A stretch of 38,246 nucleotides of DNA from Verrucomicrobiota bacterium (GTDB lineage Bacteria > Verrucomicrobiota > Verrucomicrobiia > JADLBR01), in contig JAKQKQ010000001.1 of NCBI GenBank assembly GCA_029560585.1, positions 1 through 38,246 on the forward strand. Direction: 5' to 3'. The notes below the pieces were generated by a model that worked only from the letters and a program-made list of their open reading frames with translations, did not search any database and had not been told where the DNA came from. The position numbers were made by a program, and so were the translations under genes. This document shows positions 16,798 to 25,084 of the stretch, piece after piece. Within the stretch, counting starts at the first letter, position 1. Every line of letters starts with the position of its first letter.

Positions 16798-16898
16798 TGG
16801 GTAGCAGAAGGGCTTATACGGCCCAAACCCCCGAACGCAAGCCACATTCTCGACGCGCCCATCTTGGCCCATTGCGCGGGGGCCAGGGGTCGCGCATC

Positions 16899-17369
16899 AT
16901 GTCCGCTATGGCAACCCTCCGCGCGGCCACGCTCGATGCTAAAACGCGTCGATCGCGGGCCGTGGCGCTGGGATTTGTCGCTGCGACCGTGGGCCTGCTG
17001 GTCGTTTTCGATCCCGGCGCCCTGCCGATGAATCGGATGACCTGTCCGTTTCTTTCGCTCATCGGCCTGCCGTGCGCCTTCTGCGGCCTCACGCGCGCGC
17101 TGCACCATCTCTTGCGGGGCGACTGGTCGTACGCCTGGTATCTCAACCCCCTTTCGATCCCAATCGCGCTCGCGTCCCTCGGCCTATTCGCGCGCACGGC
17201 GATCGAGGTCGCCACCGGCCGGCGGTCTCACCCTCTCCCTTGCCCTCGACGGGCCTGGCTGGTCGCGTTGGTCGCACTGTTCTTCGTTCATTGGGCTATG
17301 CACATCCGAGGGGCGGTCGCCACGCCCAAGCCCGAACTTCTGGCGGAGCGACTTGAACATGGGCGATGA
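16899..17369 (+). CDS. DUF2752 family membrane protein
   Basis: 156 residues. The family signature GLPCAFCGLTRALHHLLRGD, a Cys-x-x-Cys followed by Gly-x-Thr-Arg, is followed by the usual SYAWYLNPLSIP. Three hydrophobic segments are visible (about 25-40, 75-95 and 115-135). The biochemical function of the family is unknown. It is divergent from korA with 101 bp between them, and its TGA overlaps the ATG of the GH43 gene by 4 nt. Confidence 0.85.
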   Translation: MSAMATLRAATLDAKTRRSRAVALGFVAATVGLLVVFDPGALPMNRMTCPFLSLIGLPCAFCGLTRALHHLLRGDWSYAWYLNPLSIPIALASLGLFARTAIEVATGRRSHPLPCPRRAWLVALVALFFVHWAMHIRGAVATPKPELLAERLEHGR

Positions 17370-18415
17370 TCCCCCGCACAAGGGCATTGTCACTCGGCCC
17401 GCCCACCGCGCATGATGTCCCCGTGCTCTTGCGCACCCTCACGTTGGCGCTGGCCACCGCATCCGCCGCGGGACACGCCGACCCACCAGCGCCCATCGAT
17501 AGTGAAGTCAGCCTCCCCGACCCGACAGCCGCTATCGACGGCGGATGGATCTATGCGTTCGGGACGGGGAGGGGCATCGTCGTGCGCCGCTCCAAGAACC
17601 TCTATGACTGGGAGGATGCGGGGCGCGTCTTCAACGATGCCGCGCCAACCTGGGCGAAGGAGGCCGTGCCCAGAGCCAGCGGCGTCTGGGCACCCGACAT
17701 CAGCTTCCACGACGGCCTTTATTATCTCTACTACAGCGTATCGACCCTCGGCAGCCAAAGGTCGGTCATAGGCCTCGCCGTCAACCGGACCCTCGATCGC
17801 ACAAGCCCCCTCTATGCGTGGGAAGACCGCGGACTCGTCATGGGATCCGCCCCCAAGAAAAACAACTTCAACGCGATCGATCCCGCGCTGGTCGTTGAAC
17901 CGGATGGGCAGTGGTGGCTCTTCTTCGGCTCGTGGTGGACCGGCATCAAGGCCGTCCGCCTCGATCCGAAGACGGGAAAACCCCGGCCCGGCGCCGACAT
18001 CATCCCCATCGCCGCGCGCGCTCCCGGCGACCAGCCTTCGATCGAGGCCGCCTACGTCATCCGGCGCGACGGATTCTGGTACCTGTTCGTCTCGTGGGGC
18101 ACGATCCTGCCGCCCAGGGAGGCGACCTACGAGGTCCGCGTCGGCCGCTCAAGCAAAGTCGATGGACCCTACGCGGATGCCGCGGGGCGGCCCATGCTCC
18201 GGGGCGGCGGCACCCGGGTGCTCGGCAGCCGCGCGCCATGGCAGGCCCCCGGCCACAACGGCGTGCTGCACCACCGCGATCGGGACTGGATGATCCACCA
18301 CACGTTTGACCTGAGGGACCTCCGCGCCGGCCGCATCCTCCAAGTGCGTCCCATGCACTGGGTCGATGGCTGGCCCAGCGTCGGCGACCCGCTCACGGGC
18401 CCCGCCGACGAATAA
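17366..18415 (+). CDS. Secreted GH43-family glycoside hydrolase, probable arabinan endo-1,5-alpha-L-arabinosidase
   Basis: 349 residues from the ATG at 17366, which overlaps the DUF2752 stop. A second start, GTG at 17423, would put a hydrophobic signal peptide (LLRTLTLALATASAAGHA) right at the N-terminus and is a serious alternative; neither start has a strong ribosome site. The five-bladed propeller active site is complete: Asp52 (SLPDPTAA) as base, Asp172 (NAIDPALV) as pKa modulator and Glu227 (PSIEAAYV) as acid. GVWAPDISFHDGLYYLYYS and GHNGVLHHRDRDWMIHHTFD are characteristic of arabinanases. Expected to cleave alpha-1,5-arabinan outside the cytoplasm. No carbohydrate-binding module is attached. 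Confidence 0.88.
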   Translation: MIPRTRALSLGPPTAHDVPVLLRTLTLALATASAAGHADPPAPIDSEVSLPDPTAAIDGGWIYAFGTGRGIVVRRSKNLYDWEDAGRVFNDAAPTWAKEAVPRASGVWAPDISFHDGLYYLYYSVSTLGSQRSVIGLAVNRTLDRTSPLYAWEDRGLVMGSAPKKNNFNAIDPALVVEPDGQWWLFFGSWWTGIKAVRLDPKTGKPRPGADIIPIAARAPGDQPSIEAAYVIRRDGFWYLFVSWGTILPPREATYEVRVGRSSKVDGPYADAAGRPMLRGGGTRVLGSRAPWQAPGHNGVLHHRDRDWMIHHTFDLRDLRAGRILQVRPMHWVDGWPSVGDPLTGPADE

Positions 18416-18468
18416 CCCGATCGAATTCGGGTTGTGGTCCCGGGGAACCCGATGTTCACTCCCAGGTC

Positions 18469-18942
18469 GTGAATCCCCTTTCGATCGACCAGCTTGTCCC
18501 ACTGCTCCAGGTGTCCATCGGCCCCATGATCCTGGTCTCGGGGGTGGGCTTGTTGCTCCTGACCATGACGAACCGCCTGGCGCGGGTGGTGGACCGGGCG
18601 CGATCCCTGGGGCGCGAGGTGCGGGACGCGACCGATGCCGACCGCGGACGTCTGCGCGGCCAACTGGACATCCTGATGTCGCGGGCGCGTCTGATCCGGA
18701 GCGCGATTGCCCTGGCGGCCGTCAGCGTCCTGCTGGCTGGATTCCTGATCATCGCGCTGTTCCTGTCCAAGTTGCTGGGTTTTGAGGCGGGCTGGCTCAT
18801 CTGCACCCTGTTCATCGGATGCATGGCCTGCGTGGTGCTTGCGATGACCGAGTTCCTCCGCGACGTGAACCTATCCCTTTCGGCACTTCGGCTGGAACTT
18901 CGCGACACCGGCCGGAATCGGTTGCGGGTGCCGGAAAACTAA
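18469..18942 (+). CDS. DUF2721 family membrane protein
   Basis: 157 residues starting at a GTG. It has an N-terminal membrane helix (PMILVSGVGLLLLTMTNRLA), a charged stretch RVVDRARSLGREV characteristic of DUF2721, then two further helices (about 76-98 and 106-126). Function unknown. Starts 53 bp after the GH43 gene on the same strand and may be co-transcribed with it. Confidence 0.8.
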   Translation: MNPLSIDQLVPLLQVSIGPMILVSGVGLLLLTMTNRLARVVDRARSLGREVRDATDADRGRLRGQLDILMSRARLIRSAIALAAVSVLLAGFLIIALFLSKLLGFEAGWLICTLFIGCMACVVLAMTEFLRDVNLSLSALRLELRDTGRNRLRVPEN

Positions 18943-18997
18943 TGCCTTGTCCCGTTTGGTTCTAACCCATTCGCCGGAAGGGCCCGTGGCTTGAGGC

Positions 18998-19171
18998 TGT
19001 CTCAAAACTCAAACGCCCAACACGGAACACCCAACAATCAATGCCCATCTGATGATAGGGGGGACTTCCAATGGTGTGCGGCGCGCGACAACGCACGGCA
19101 TCTCACAGAGATGCCCTACAAAATTTGTAGGCCGCCTGTGCCAGGCGGCGCGGTTCAGAGGTTTTGAGACA
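18998..19171. repeat. Hairpin cluster bounded by 11-bp inverted repeats
   Basis: TGTCTCAAAAC (18998-19008) and its exact inverse GTTTTGAGACA (19161-19171) enclose three back-to-back perfect hairpins: GGCATCTC-ACA-GAGATGCC (19097-19115), CCTACAAA-A-TTTGTAGG (19115-19131) and GCCGCCTG-TGC-CAGGCGGC (19131-19149), each sharing one base with the next. No open reading frame fits. The architecture is that of a small non-autonomous mobile element or a REP/BIME-type structure. Confidence 0.7.
19003..19046 (-). repeat. Degenerate TTG-rich repeat, copy 1
   Basis: On the minus strand this reads GATGGGCATTGATTGTTGGG..., a run of imperfect 8-10 nt TTG/GTT units. A similar stretch beginning with GATGGGC follows at 31056-31097. 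It lies inside the hairpin cluster element. Confidence 0.4.
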
Positions 19172-19213
19172 CGCTCGTCTCGCGGGCCGGGTTTGCCCCG
19201 GTGCCGCGGGGCT

Positions 19214-19248
19214 GGTGGATCGCTGACGCCGAGGCCGGCGTCTCTCCC
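19214..19248 (+). repeat. Short hairpin repeat GGTGGATCGC...GGCGTC, copy 1
   Basis: GGTGGATCGC is followed by a GACGCC/GGCGTC hairpin and CTCTCCC. The same sequence with few differences is present inverted at 37978-38012. Both copies lie in intergenic space next to other repeats. Confidence 0.6.
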
Positions 19249-19325
19249 CCCAGCGGCCAATCAGAACACCATATTCAGCTTCATCTGCGGCGCAACGCTG
19301 GCACACACCCCGTCCGACACGGGAA

Positions 19326-20354
19326 TCAGCCATATATCCGCAACACCGCCCCCGCCGTGGCTCGGACATGCGCGCGCAGCGCGACCGGCGCCAGCACTTC
19401 GACCTCCGCCCCCCAGCTCAGAATCCACCGCCTGAGTTCGGGGGAATCCATCACTCTCATCAGTAGCTCGCAACCCCCGTTCTGCGATGCCTCAACCTTC
19501 TGCGACGCGTGCCACCGCCTCTCGCTCACCAGCCGAGCCACCGCCCGCGTGAACCGCAGCCGCACGGCCTGTGGCTTGCCACCGTGAAAGACGCCAAAGC
19601 TCGCCGCCAGCAGCGTCTCGATCGAGAAGCCCAGCGGCCGCAGGAATGGCTTCGCCAGTACCTTCAGCGCTCGCACCCGCGTCAGCGCAAACGTCCGCAT
19701 CTCGCCACGCACGAGATCGTGTCCGAACAGATACCACTGCCCATCGATGCAGGCGAGGTGATAGGGCTGCACGCGCCTTCGCTCCGGCGCCTCGGCCCGC
19801 GGCTTGAGATAATCGAACTCGATCTCGCGGGAGCGAAACACAGCCTCCCCCAGTTTCTCGAATAGCCTCAGATCCGGGACCGTCGTTCCCGATTGCCGAA
19901 ACGACACCGAGCCCTCCACGTGCGTCCACGAGAACGAGATCTTGTCGCTCAATCCGGCGGTGAGCTTCTGAAACGCGGCCTCCAAAGAACGCTCGAACGG
20001 CGTCCCCCGATACTGCTCCAGCGCTCTCTGCGCAACCGCCAGCGCCACGAGTTCCCCCTCCGTCACCTGCACGGTCGGAAACGCCGCCACCTCGCGGGAA
20101 TAGTAAAAACCATGGCGCTCCGCGTCGTACTCGATCGGCAGGTCCATCTGGTCCCTCATGAACTCGATGTCCCTCTGGATCGTCTTTGGGCACACCTCCA
20201 GTTTTTGCCCCAGCCCAGAGCAGTTCGGCAGGCGCCCGCCCTGCAGCGCGTCGTGGATTCGGAGCATCCGCGCCAGCGGCGGGCGCGAGACGGGGATCCG
20301 GGCCGCGGGGGCCTTGCGCGCCAGAGGGAGTTTGATCGCACGTCGGTTGGCCAT
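19326..20354 (-). CDS. WYL-domain transcriptional regulator (YafY/PafBC-like)
   Basis: 342 residues. N-terminal winged helix-turn-helix: PPLARMLRIHDALQGG, then SGLGQKLEVCPKTIQRDIEF, the DeoR-type recognition helix, followed by LPIEYDAERHGFYY. The central WYL domain is recognised from VQPYHLACIDGQWYLFGHDL, and the C-terminal WCX-like extension from SPELRRWILSWGAEVEVLAP. Such proteins sense small ligands or nucleic acid and control stress or metabolic genes; no target is evident because it stands alone, flanked by repeat elements on both sides. Confidence 0.88.
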   Translation of the reverse strand: MANRRAIKLPLARKAPAARIPVSRPPLARMLRIHDALQGGRLPNCSGLGQKLEVCPKTIQRDIEFMRDQMDLPIEYDAERHGFYYSREVAAFPTVQVTEGELVALAVAQRALEQYRGTPFERSLEAAFQKLTAGLSDKISFSWTHVEGSVSFRQSGTTVPDLRLFEKLGEAVFRSREIEFDYLKPRAEAPERRRVQPYHLACIDGQWYLFGHDLVRGEMRTFALTRVRALKVLAKPFLRPLGFSIETLLAASFGVFHGGKPQAVRLRFTRAVARLVSERRWHASQKVEASQNGGCELLMRVMDSPELRRWILSWGAEVEVLAPVALRAHVRATAGAVLRIYG

Positions 20355-20434
20355 GGGCCCAGCCTAGGACAAGCCATGTCCAAACGCCATCCTCAAATCC
20401 CTCGAAGGATGCTCGAGAATTCGGCTCCGCCAAT

Positions 20435-20658
20435 AGCCTGCATATTTCACGCTTCCGCGTGAAATATGCAGGCTCAAAGGAAAACCGCGCTCCGAAGAAC
20501 GCGACTTTGAAGGGTCTGGGGCCACCGGTCTGCGAAACACACCCCGCAATCGCGAAAAACCCAGTCTTTGCCTGACCTTTCCCAATAAATGGCTTTCACG
20601 GCGCGGTTTTCCCAGAGCCCGGAATTTCACAGCCGGCAGGCTGTGAAATATCTGGGCT
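20435..20658 (-). repeat. Dispersed hairpin-flanked repeat, copy B (complete, inverted)
   Basis: This 224-bp copy shows the full architecture. Its right-end hairpin is a perfect 18-bp stem (20435-20452 with 20457-20474, loop TTCC), its 12-bp internal inverted repeats are GGAAAACCGCGC (20479-20490) and GCGCGGTTTTCC (20601-20612), and its left-end hairpin (20616-20634 with 20639-20658) is nearly perfect. Compared with copy A the central part differs at about ten positions including a one-base deletion in a T-run, while the 59 nt next to the right hairpin are identical. Confidence 0.9.
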
Positions 20659-20700
20659 AAGCCCGGCCGCCCGGGTCGCGGCACACCCAGGGCACGCCCC

Positions 20701-22032
20701 TCATCGGCCAAACTTCTTCACCAGATCAATGTCCTTGATTCTCTTGGCCAGTTTGTCTCGCCGACTGGCGATGGCGATCTCGCTGGTGGACCTCCCCCCC
20801 GCGTCCCGGATGCCGGTGTCCGCTCCGCGGTCGAGGAGAAAATCTGCGAACTCTGGTGCATGCATGCACGCCAGCATCAGCGCCGTCTCCCCGGACCGAT
20901 TCTGCAAATCGAGATTCGCGCCCATTTCGACGAGCATCTGAGCGATGTACTCGCGGTCCTTCAGGATCGCGCGCATCAGAGGCGTCATGCCCTCGGCGTC
21001 GGCGGCGTTGACGTCGGCGCCCCCGTTCGCGAGGGCCGTGGCGACCTCGTCGAGGCCCTTGCCGATGGCGACATCCAGGGGCGTGCTGCCCGCCGAATTG
21101 GGGAGGTCGGGCGCCGCCCCCCGGGCCAAGAGCCACCCAACCACCTGCGCCTGGTTCTCCCCAACCGCCCAGTGGAGCGGTGTGTCGCCCGCATCGTCCA
21201 TCGCGTTGACGTCCGCCCCCTTCTCCACGAGCTTCGCGATGATCTCCCGGCGCCCGTAGCGAATGGCCGCGATCAGCGCCGGCTCGCCACGGTCCGCGCC
21301 CGCGTTGGGATCCACCCCCTCTTCAAGCATCCGTATGGCCCGGGCGCTGTCACCGCCCTCGATCGCTTTCAACAGCTCGTTCGCCCGTCCCGCATCGGCC
21401 GCCCCGGCCCCGGCCGGGCCCGCGTCTTTCCTCGCCGGTCGACTCCCGCCCGCCAGGCGCACCGCATCCTCCATCAGATCGACAAGCCGCTCTTGGCCGC
21501 TCTCGACCGCAATGCTGAACGCGCTGTCACCGTCCGCATTCTCAATCGATGCGTCGGCGCCGAGCTGGACCAGCTTCCGTGCCACCGCCTCGCCCTTCTG
21601 TCGGACCGCCAGCATCAGCGCCGTTTCACCCGATTCATCCTGCAGGTCAAGATTGGCCCCCAGCCTGACGAGCGCGCCGCACAGCGCCCCCAACCCCGAC
21701 GTCACGCACCGCATCAGCACCGTCCGGCGCGCCGAATCGCGCGCATTCACGTCCGCCCCCGCCCGAATCAGATTCAGGGCGACGCCCACCTGCCTCTTCT
21801 GGATGGCTAGCAGGAGCGCTGTCTCGCCCGCCTCGGACGCCGCGTTCACGTCCACCCCCGCCCGGATGAGATCCAGGGCGATCCCCCGCCTCTCCAGCAG
21901 GATGGCCCCCATCAATAGCGTGCTTCCGTCGGGCGCCCTGACGCCCACATCCACGCCGGACCCCACCAATCTGAGCACCTCGGTGCGCCTGCCAGCCTTG
22001 ATGGCCGAAAAGAGTTGCTGTTCGTTGCTCAT
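20701..22032 (-). CDS. Ankyrin-repeat protein
   Basis: 443 residues. The ATG at 22032 is preceded by GGAGGCGAT. Almost the whole protein consists of ankyrin repeats, about eleven or twelve, with units such as GETALLLAIQKRQVGVALNL and GDTPLHWAVGENQAQVVGWL. A less regular, Ala/Gly-rich linker around residues 190-215 divides the array into two blocks. There is no signal peptide or membrane segment, so it is probably cytoplasmic; the C-terminus is basic (RRDKLAKRIKDIDLVKKFGR). Ankyrin arrays bind proteins; the partner is unknown and neighbours give no hint. Confidence 0.9.
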   Translation of the reverse strand: MSNEQQLFSAIKAGRRTEVLRLVGSGVDVGVRAPDGSTLLMGAILLERRGIALDLIRAGVDVNAASEAGETALLLAIQKRQVGVALNLIRAGADVNARDSARRTVLMRCVTSGLGALCGALVRLGANLDLQDESGETALMLAVRQKGEAVARKLVQLGADASIENADGDSAFSIAVESGQERLVDLMEDAVRLAGGSRPARKDAGPAGAGAADAGRANELLKAIEGGDSARAIRMLEEGVDPNAGADRGEPALIAAIRYGRREIIAKLVEKGADVNAMDDAGDTPLHWAVGENQAQVVGWLLARGAAPDLPNSAGSTPLDVAIGKGLDEVATALANGGADVNAADAEGMTPLMRAILKDREYIAQMLVEMGANLDLQNRSGETALMLACMHAPEFADFLLDRGADTGIRDAGGRSTSEIAIASRRDKLAKRIKDIDLVKKFGR

Positions 22033-22163
22033 ATCGCCTCCGAGACCCTTGACCCTACGAGACGACTAGCCCCGGGCCACGCCCGGAGCGAGCCAAAAAA
22101 CGAGAGCCAGTCGGACGGCCCGGGGAACTCGCGGGCCTCGGCCCAACGAAACCGGGCGGGCGC

Positions 22164-22646
22164 TCACCGGCCGCCGTGCTTTGCCAGCGCGGTCATGTCA
22201 AAAACATCGCCGGGATCGATGCCCCGGCGCGCGAACCATCCCCGATTGACCTCGAGCGCGTACCGAACGGACGCGCTTTGGCTCGCGATCGGCGATCGGT
22301 CCAGCGGAAACATGTCGTGGATCTCGAGCACCTCTCCGTTATCTCCGAGATATGCGATCGACAGCGGGATGAGGGTGTTGTGCATCCAGAACGACTGCTG
22401 TCCCGAAGACTCGAATACAAATAGCATCCCGTGATCTTCGGCCATCTTGCGGCGCATCATTAGCCCGCGCTCGCGCTCTGCCGGTTCATCGGCAATCTCC
22501 ACCCAGACCGTCGCCCCAGAGCACCGCAATGGCACCCGCTCCGGACCCCTCTCCCGATGGCTGCAGCCCCACAGCAAAGCGCCGCACATCAAAAGCGACC
22601 ACGCCACGCGGAATCGGCCGAGATCCGGGAAACCCATGCCGCCCAT
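22164..22646 (-). CDS. DUF192 family lipoprotein
   Basis: 160 residues from the ATG at 22646; the ATG at 22637 is an equally good alternative. The N-terminus is a lipoprotein signal with lipobox LLWGC. The DUF192 domain follows with its typical RERGLMMRRKMAEDHGMLFVF, FWMHNTLIPLSIAYL and ALEVNRGWFARRGIDPGD. The function of the family is unsettled; members are small secreted or membrane-anchored beta-barrel proteins. Lies 55 bp downstream of the ExoD gene and probably shares its transcript. Confidence 0.87.
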   Translation of the reverse strand: MGGMGFPDLGRFRVAWSLLMCGALLWGCSHRERGPERVPLRCSGATVWVEIADEPAERERGLMMRRKMAEDHGMLFVFESSGQQSFWMHNTLIPLSIAYLGDNGEVLEIHDMFPLDRSPIASQSASVRYALEVNRGWFARRGIDPGDVFDMTALAKHGGR

Positions 22647-22701
22647 ATCCCGCAAGCCCGCATCCCGGTCAACGCAAAACTCTCCCATCCTGCCACCGCC
22701 G

Positions 22702-23355
22702 TCACCCCGGCGCGCCCGCCGGCCACAGGGTCTCCCACCCCAGTCTGCCCAGGAAAAACATCGCCCCGATGATGCCGCAGAACCCGGCCGCCGCAATGAA
22801 CCCGAGGACCACGAACAGCCCGTCCCCTTCCATGATGCCCAGCGCCAGCAGGATGATCGCCACTCCCACGATCATGTTCGTGAAGGGCACCGGCAGCATC
22901 AGCCCCAGACCGCACAGCGCGATCACCACGCCTATCGCGCAACGCATCCCCGGCCATCGGGTGAAATCCCATCGGCTGCGCACCACCCTCTCCATCCACC
23001 GCGCTACCCCCTCCCCACCCCGCAATATCCTCTCCAACACGTGCCCCGGGATCTTCTTTTCCAGCAGCCCGCCGGGCAACCACGGCCTGAGGCCAAAACC
23101 CAGCCGCACGCCAAAAAAGGCTATCGCCAGCCCAAAGGGAATCGTGAATCCCACTATCGGCACGGGCAGACAAAACGGCAGCGCCAATATAAAGATCAGC
23201 ATCGCCAGACCGCGTCCCCGCAGCGCCTCCTCGATCTCGTTGAGCGTCAGCGCGCCACCCCTCCCCCGCTCCAGCAGTGCGCGCAAATCTTGGCTCAGGC
23301 GCGAACCGCCACCATGTTCCCCCGCAACCCCCATCTCGACCGGCGACCCCGTCAT
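22702..23355 (-). CDS. ExoD-like membrane protein
   Basis: 217 residues from the ATG at 23355; an ATG 45 nt upstream would overlap the TerC stop. The conserved N-terminal motif is LTLNEIEEALRGRGLAMLIFILALPFCLPVPIVG, of which the run from ALRGRG to LPFC is diagnostic of the exopolysaccharide synthesis ExoD family. Four or more hydrophobic segments follow, including MLPVPFTNMIVGVAIILLAL. The original ExoD of Sinorhizobium affects exopolysaccharide production and alkali tolerance; the molecular activity is unknown. Follows terC on the same strand by 22 bp. Confidence 0.85.
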   Translation of the reverse strand: MTGSPVEMGVAGEHGGGSRLSQDLRALLERGRGGALTLNEIEEALRGRGLAMLIFILALPFCLPVPIVGFTIPFGLAIAFFGVRLGFGLRPWLPGGLLEKKIPGHVLERILRGGEGVARWMERVVRSRWDFTRWPGMRCAIGVVIALCGLGLMLPVPFTNMIVGVAIILLALGIMEGDGLFVVLGFIAAAGFCGIIGAMFFLGRLGWETLWPAGAPG

Positions 23356-23377
23356 GGCAAAGATCCCAGGAAAACCG

Positions 23378-24316
23378 TCACCGGCGGGCGCCCCTTGCAC
23401 CGCGACCCCGCGTCACGATCACCGACGTCACCACGGCCGTCGCCAGCACCGCGGCAATCACCATCAGCGATACCTCGACCGGAATCTTGTACAGGTCCGC
23501 GATCACCATCTTGATGCCGATGAACGTCAGTATGATCGACAACCCCGCCTTGAGAAAAATGAACCTGTGCATCGCGCCCGCGAGCATGAAATACATCGAG
23601 CGCAGGCCGAGTATCGCGCACACGTTGCTCGTATATACGATGAAGGAATCGCGCGTGATGGCGAAGATCGCGGGAATCGAATCCACCGCAAACACCAGGT
23701 CCGTCGTCTCCAGCATTATGAGCACGATGGCCAGCGGCGTCAGGAACACCCGCCCATCCCTGCGCACCGCGAAACGCCCGCCCTCGTATTTCTCGGTTAC
23801 CGGCAAGCACCGCCTGCAAAACCGGATGATCGGATTGTTCTGCGGCGCGAGTTCCTCCTCCTCCCGCTGGAAGAACATCTTGACGCCGCTCACGACCAGG
23901 ATCGCCCCAAAAATGTAGAGGACCCAATGGAACCTCTCCACCAAGAACAAACCCACCCCAATCATGGCGCCCCGCATCACCAGCGCGCCCAACACGCCCC
24001 AGAAAAGCACCCTGTGCTGCAACCTCTTCGGCACCCGGAAAAACGTCATGATCAGCACGAACACGAAAATGTTGTCCGCGCTCAGGCTGTATTCCACGAG
24101 ATAACCCGTCAGGAATTGAAGGCCCGAGTCCGGACCGCGCCAGCGCCAGACAAACGCGCAAAAACTCAGCGAGAGCGCCACCCACAGCGCCGAACCCACC
24201 GCCGCCTCCCTAAAGCTGATCTCGCGGATCTTCCGGTGAAGGACCAGCAAATCAAATGCCAGCAACGCGAGAATCCCCGAGTTGAAAGCTATCCAGAATG
24301 TGATCGGCGTCTCCAT
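23378..24316 (-). CDS. TerC family integral membrane protein
   Basis: 312 residues. The ATG at 24316 is preferred to a TTG 27 nt upstream. The sequence is highly hydrophobic with seven to nine membrane helices. Family hallmarks are visible: SADNIFVFVLIMTFF with paired acidic residue, and LETTDLVFAVDSIPAIFAITRD, both carrying the conserved membrane Asp/Glu residues thought to coordinate metal. TerC homologues are linked to tellurite resistance and, in several bacteria, to manganese export or metal loading of secreted enzymes. Divergent from the lipoprotein gene at 24446. Confidence 0.92.
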   Translation of the reverse strand: METPITFWIAFNSGILALLAFDLLVLHRKIREISFREAAVGSALWVALSLSFCAFVWRWRGPDSGLQFLTGYLVEYSLSADNIFVFVLIMTFFRVPKRLQHRVLFWGVLGALVMRGAMIGVGLFLVERFHWVLYIFGAILVVSGVKMFFQREEEELAPQNNPIIRFCRRCLPVTEKYEGGRFAVRRDGRVFLTPLAIVLIMLETTDLVFAVDSIPAIFAITRDSFIVYTSNVCAILGLRSMYFMLAGAMHRFIFLKAGLSIILTFIGIKMVIADLYKIPVEVSLMVIAAVLATAVVTSVIVTRGRGARGARR

Positions 24317-24445
24317 GGGATCGCCCAAGGCGAATATCGGCAATATAGGTTCGCGCCCACGAATTCAAGCAGGACCACCCCACTTGGCCCCCCATCTTGA
24401 AAATAATCGCTTGAGAGCCGCATGGGACGCAGTAGTCTGATAGCT

Positions 24446-25084
24446 ATGAAGGGTTGGTATCTAATCATCGCGGGGGCTCTCTTGGTCGGCTGTGCCGGAA
24501 TAGATGTCCAGAACGTCCGGACGGATCCCAACGCCGCCTTCGGACCCCCGGAAGCGTTCTACGTGCAGGACTTTTCCTACGACCGCGGCTTCAAGTCACA
24601 GGCCGCCGACACCACGAGCCGAGAGGACTATCTTGCCACTGCCCACAACCTCACCCGCAACCTGTCCGGGCGCCTGCGCACGGAACTCATGGACATGGCC
24701 CCCGTCTATGTCCTGAAACCGACCGACCCGCTGCCCCACAGCGGCTACATCGTCAAAGGCGATATCCGCATCCTCGATGCCGGCACGCCGACCGCCCGAT
24801 TCTTCGCCGGAATGGGGACCGGCCAGACGCGGTTTGTCGCCGACGTCCGCGTGTATCGTGGCTCCCCCGAGGTGCAGAGAGCGCCCGCCGATGCGAAGGG
24901 CCTCAAACAGGCCGGGGCCGAAAGCGCCCTGGGCCGCCCCGTGCTCGCCTTCACCGTGGCCGGCGGCAGCAAGATCAATTCTGGATTCGCCCAATGGGAA
25001 CATGGCCTGAAGGACGACGTCGAGGCCGCCGCCCGGAAGATCTCCTGGGAGATCCGCAAGCACCTGGGCTACGAGCGCAACTGA
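24446..25084 (+). CDS. Lipoprotein, DUF4410-like
   Basis: 212 residues. The ATG at 24446 sits directly before a lipoprotein signal peptide ending in the lipobox LLVGC; an ATG 24 nt upstream is less likely. The mature part has features of DUF4410 lipoproteins: FYVQDFSYD near the start, LRTELMDMAP in the middle, then GYIVKGDIRILDAGTPTARFF, GQTRFVADVRVYRG, and an amphipathic C-terminal helix. Function unknown. Its last 16 bases overlap the 3' end of the convergent CCA-adding enzyme gene. Confidence 0.7.
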   Translation: MKGWYLIIAGALLVGCAGIDVQNVRTDPNAAFGPPEAFYVQDFSYDRGFKSQAADTTSREDYLATAHNLTRNLSGRLRTELMDMAPVYVLKPTDPLPHSGYIVKGDIRILDAGTPTARFFAGMGTGQTRFVADVRVYRGSPEVQRAPADAKGLKQAGAESALGRPVLAFTVAGGSKINSGFAQWEHGLKDDVEAAARKISWEIRKHLGYERN

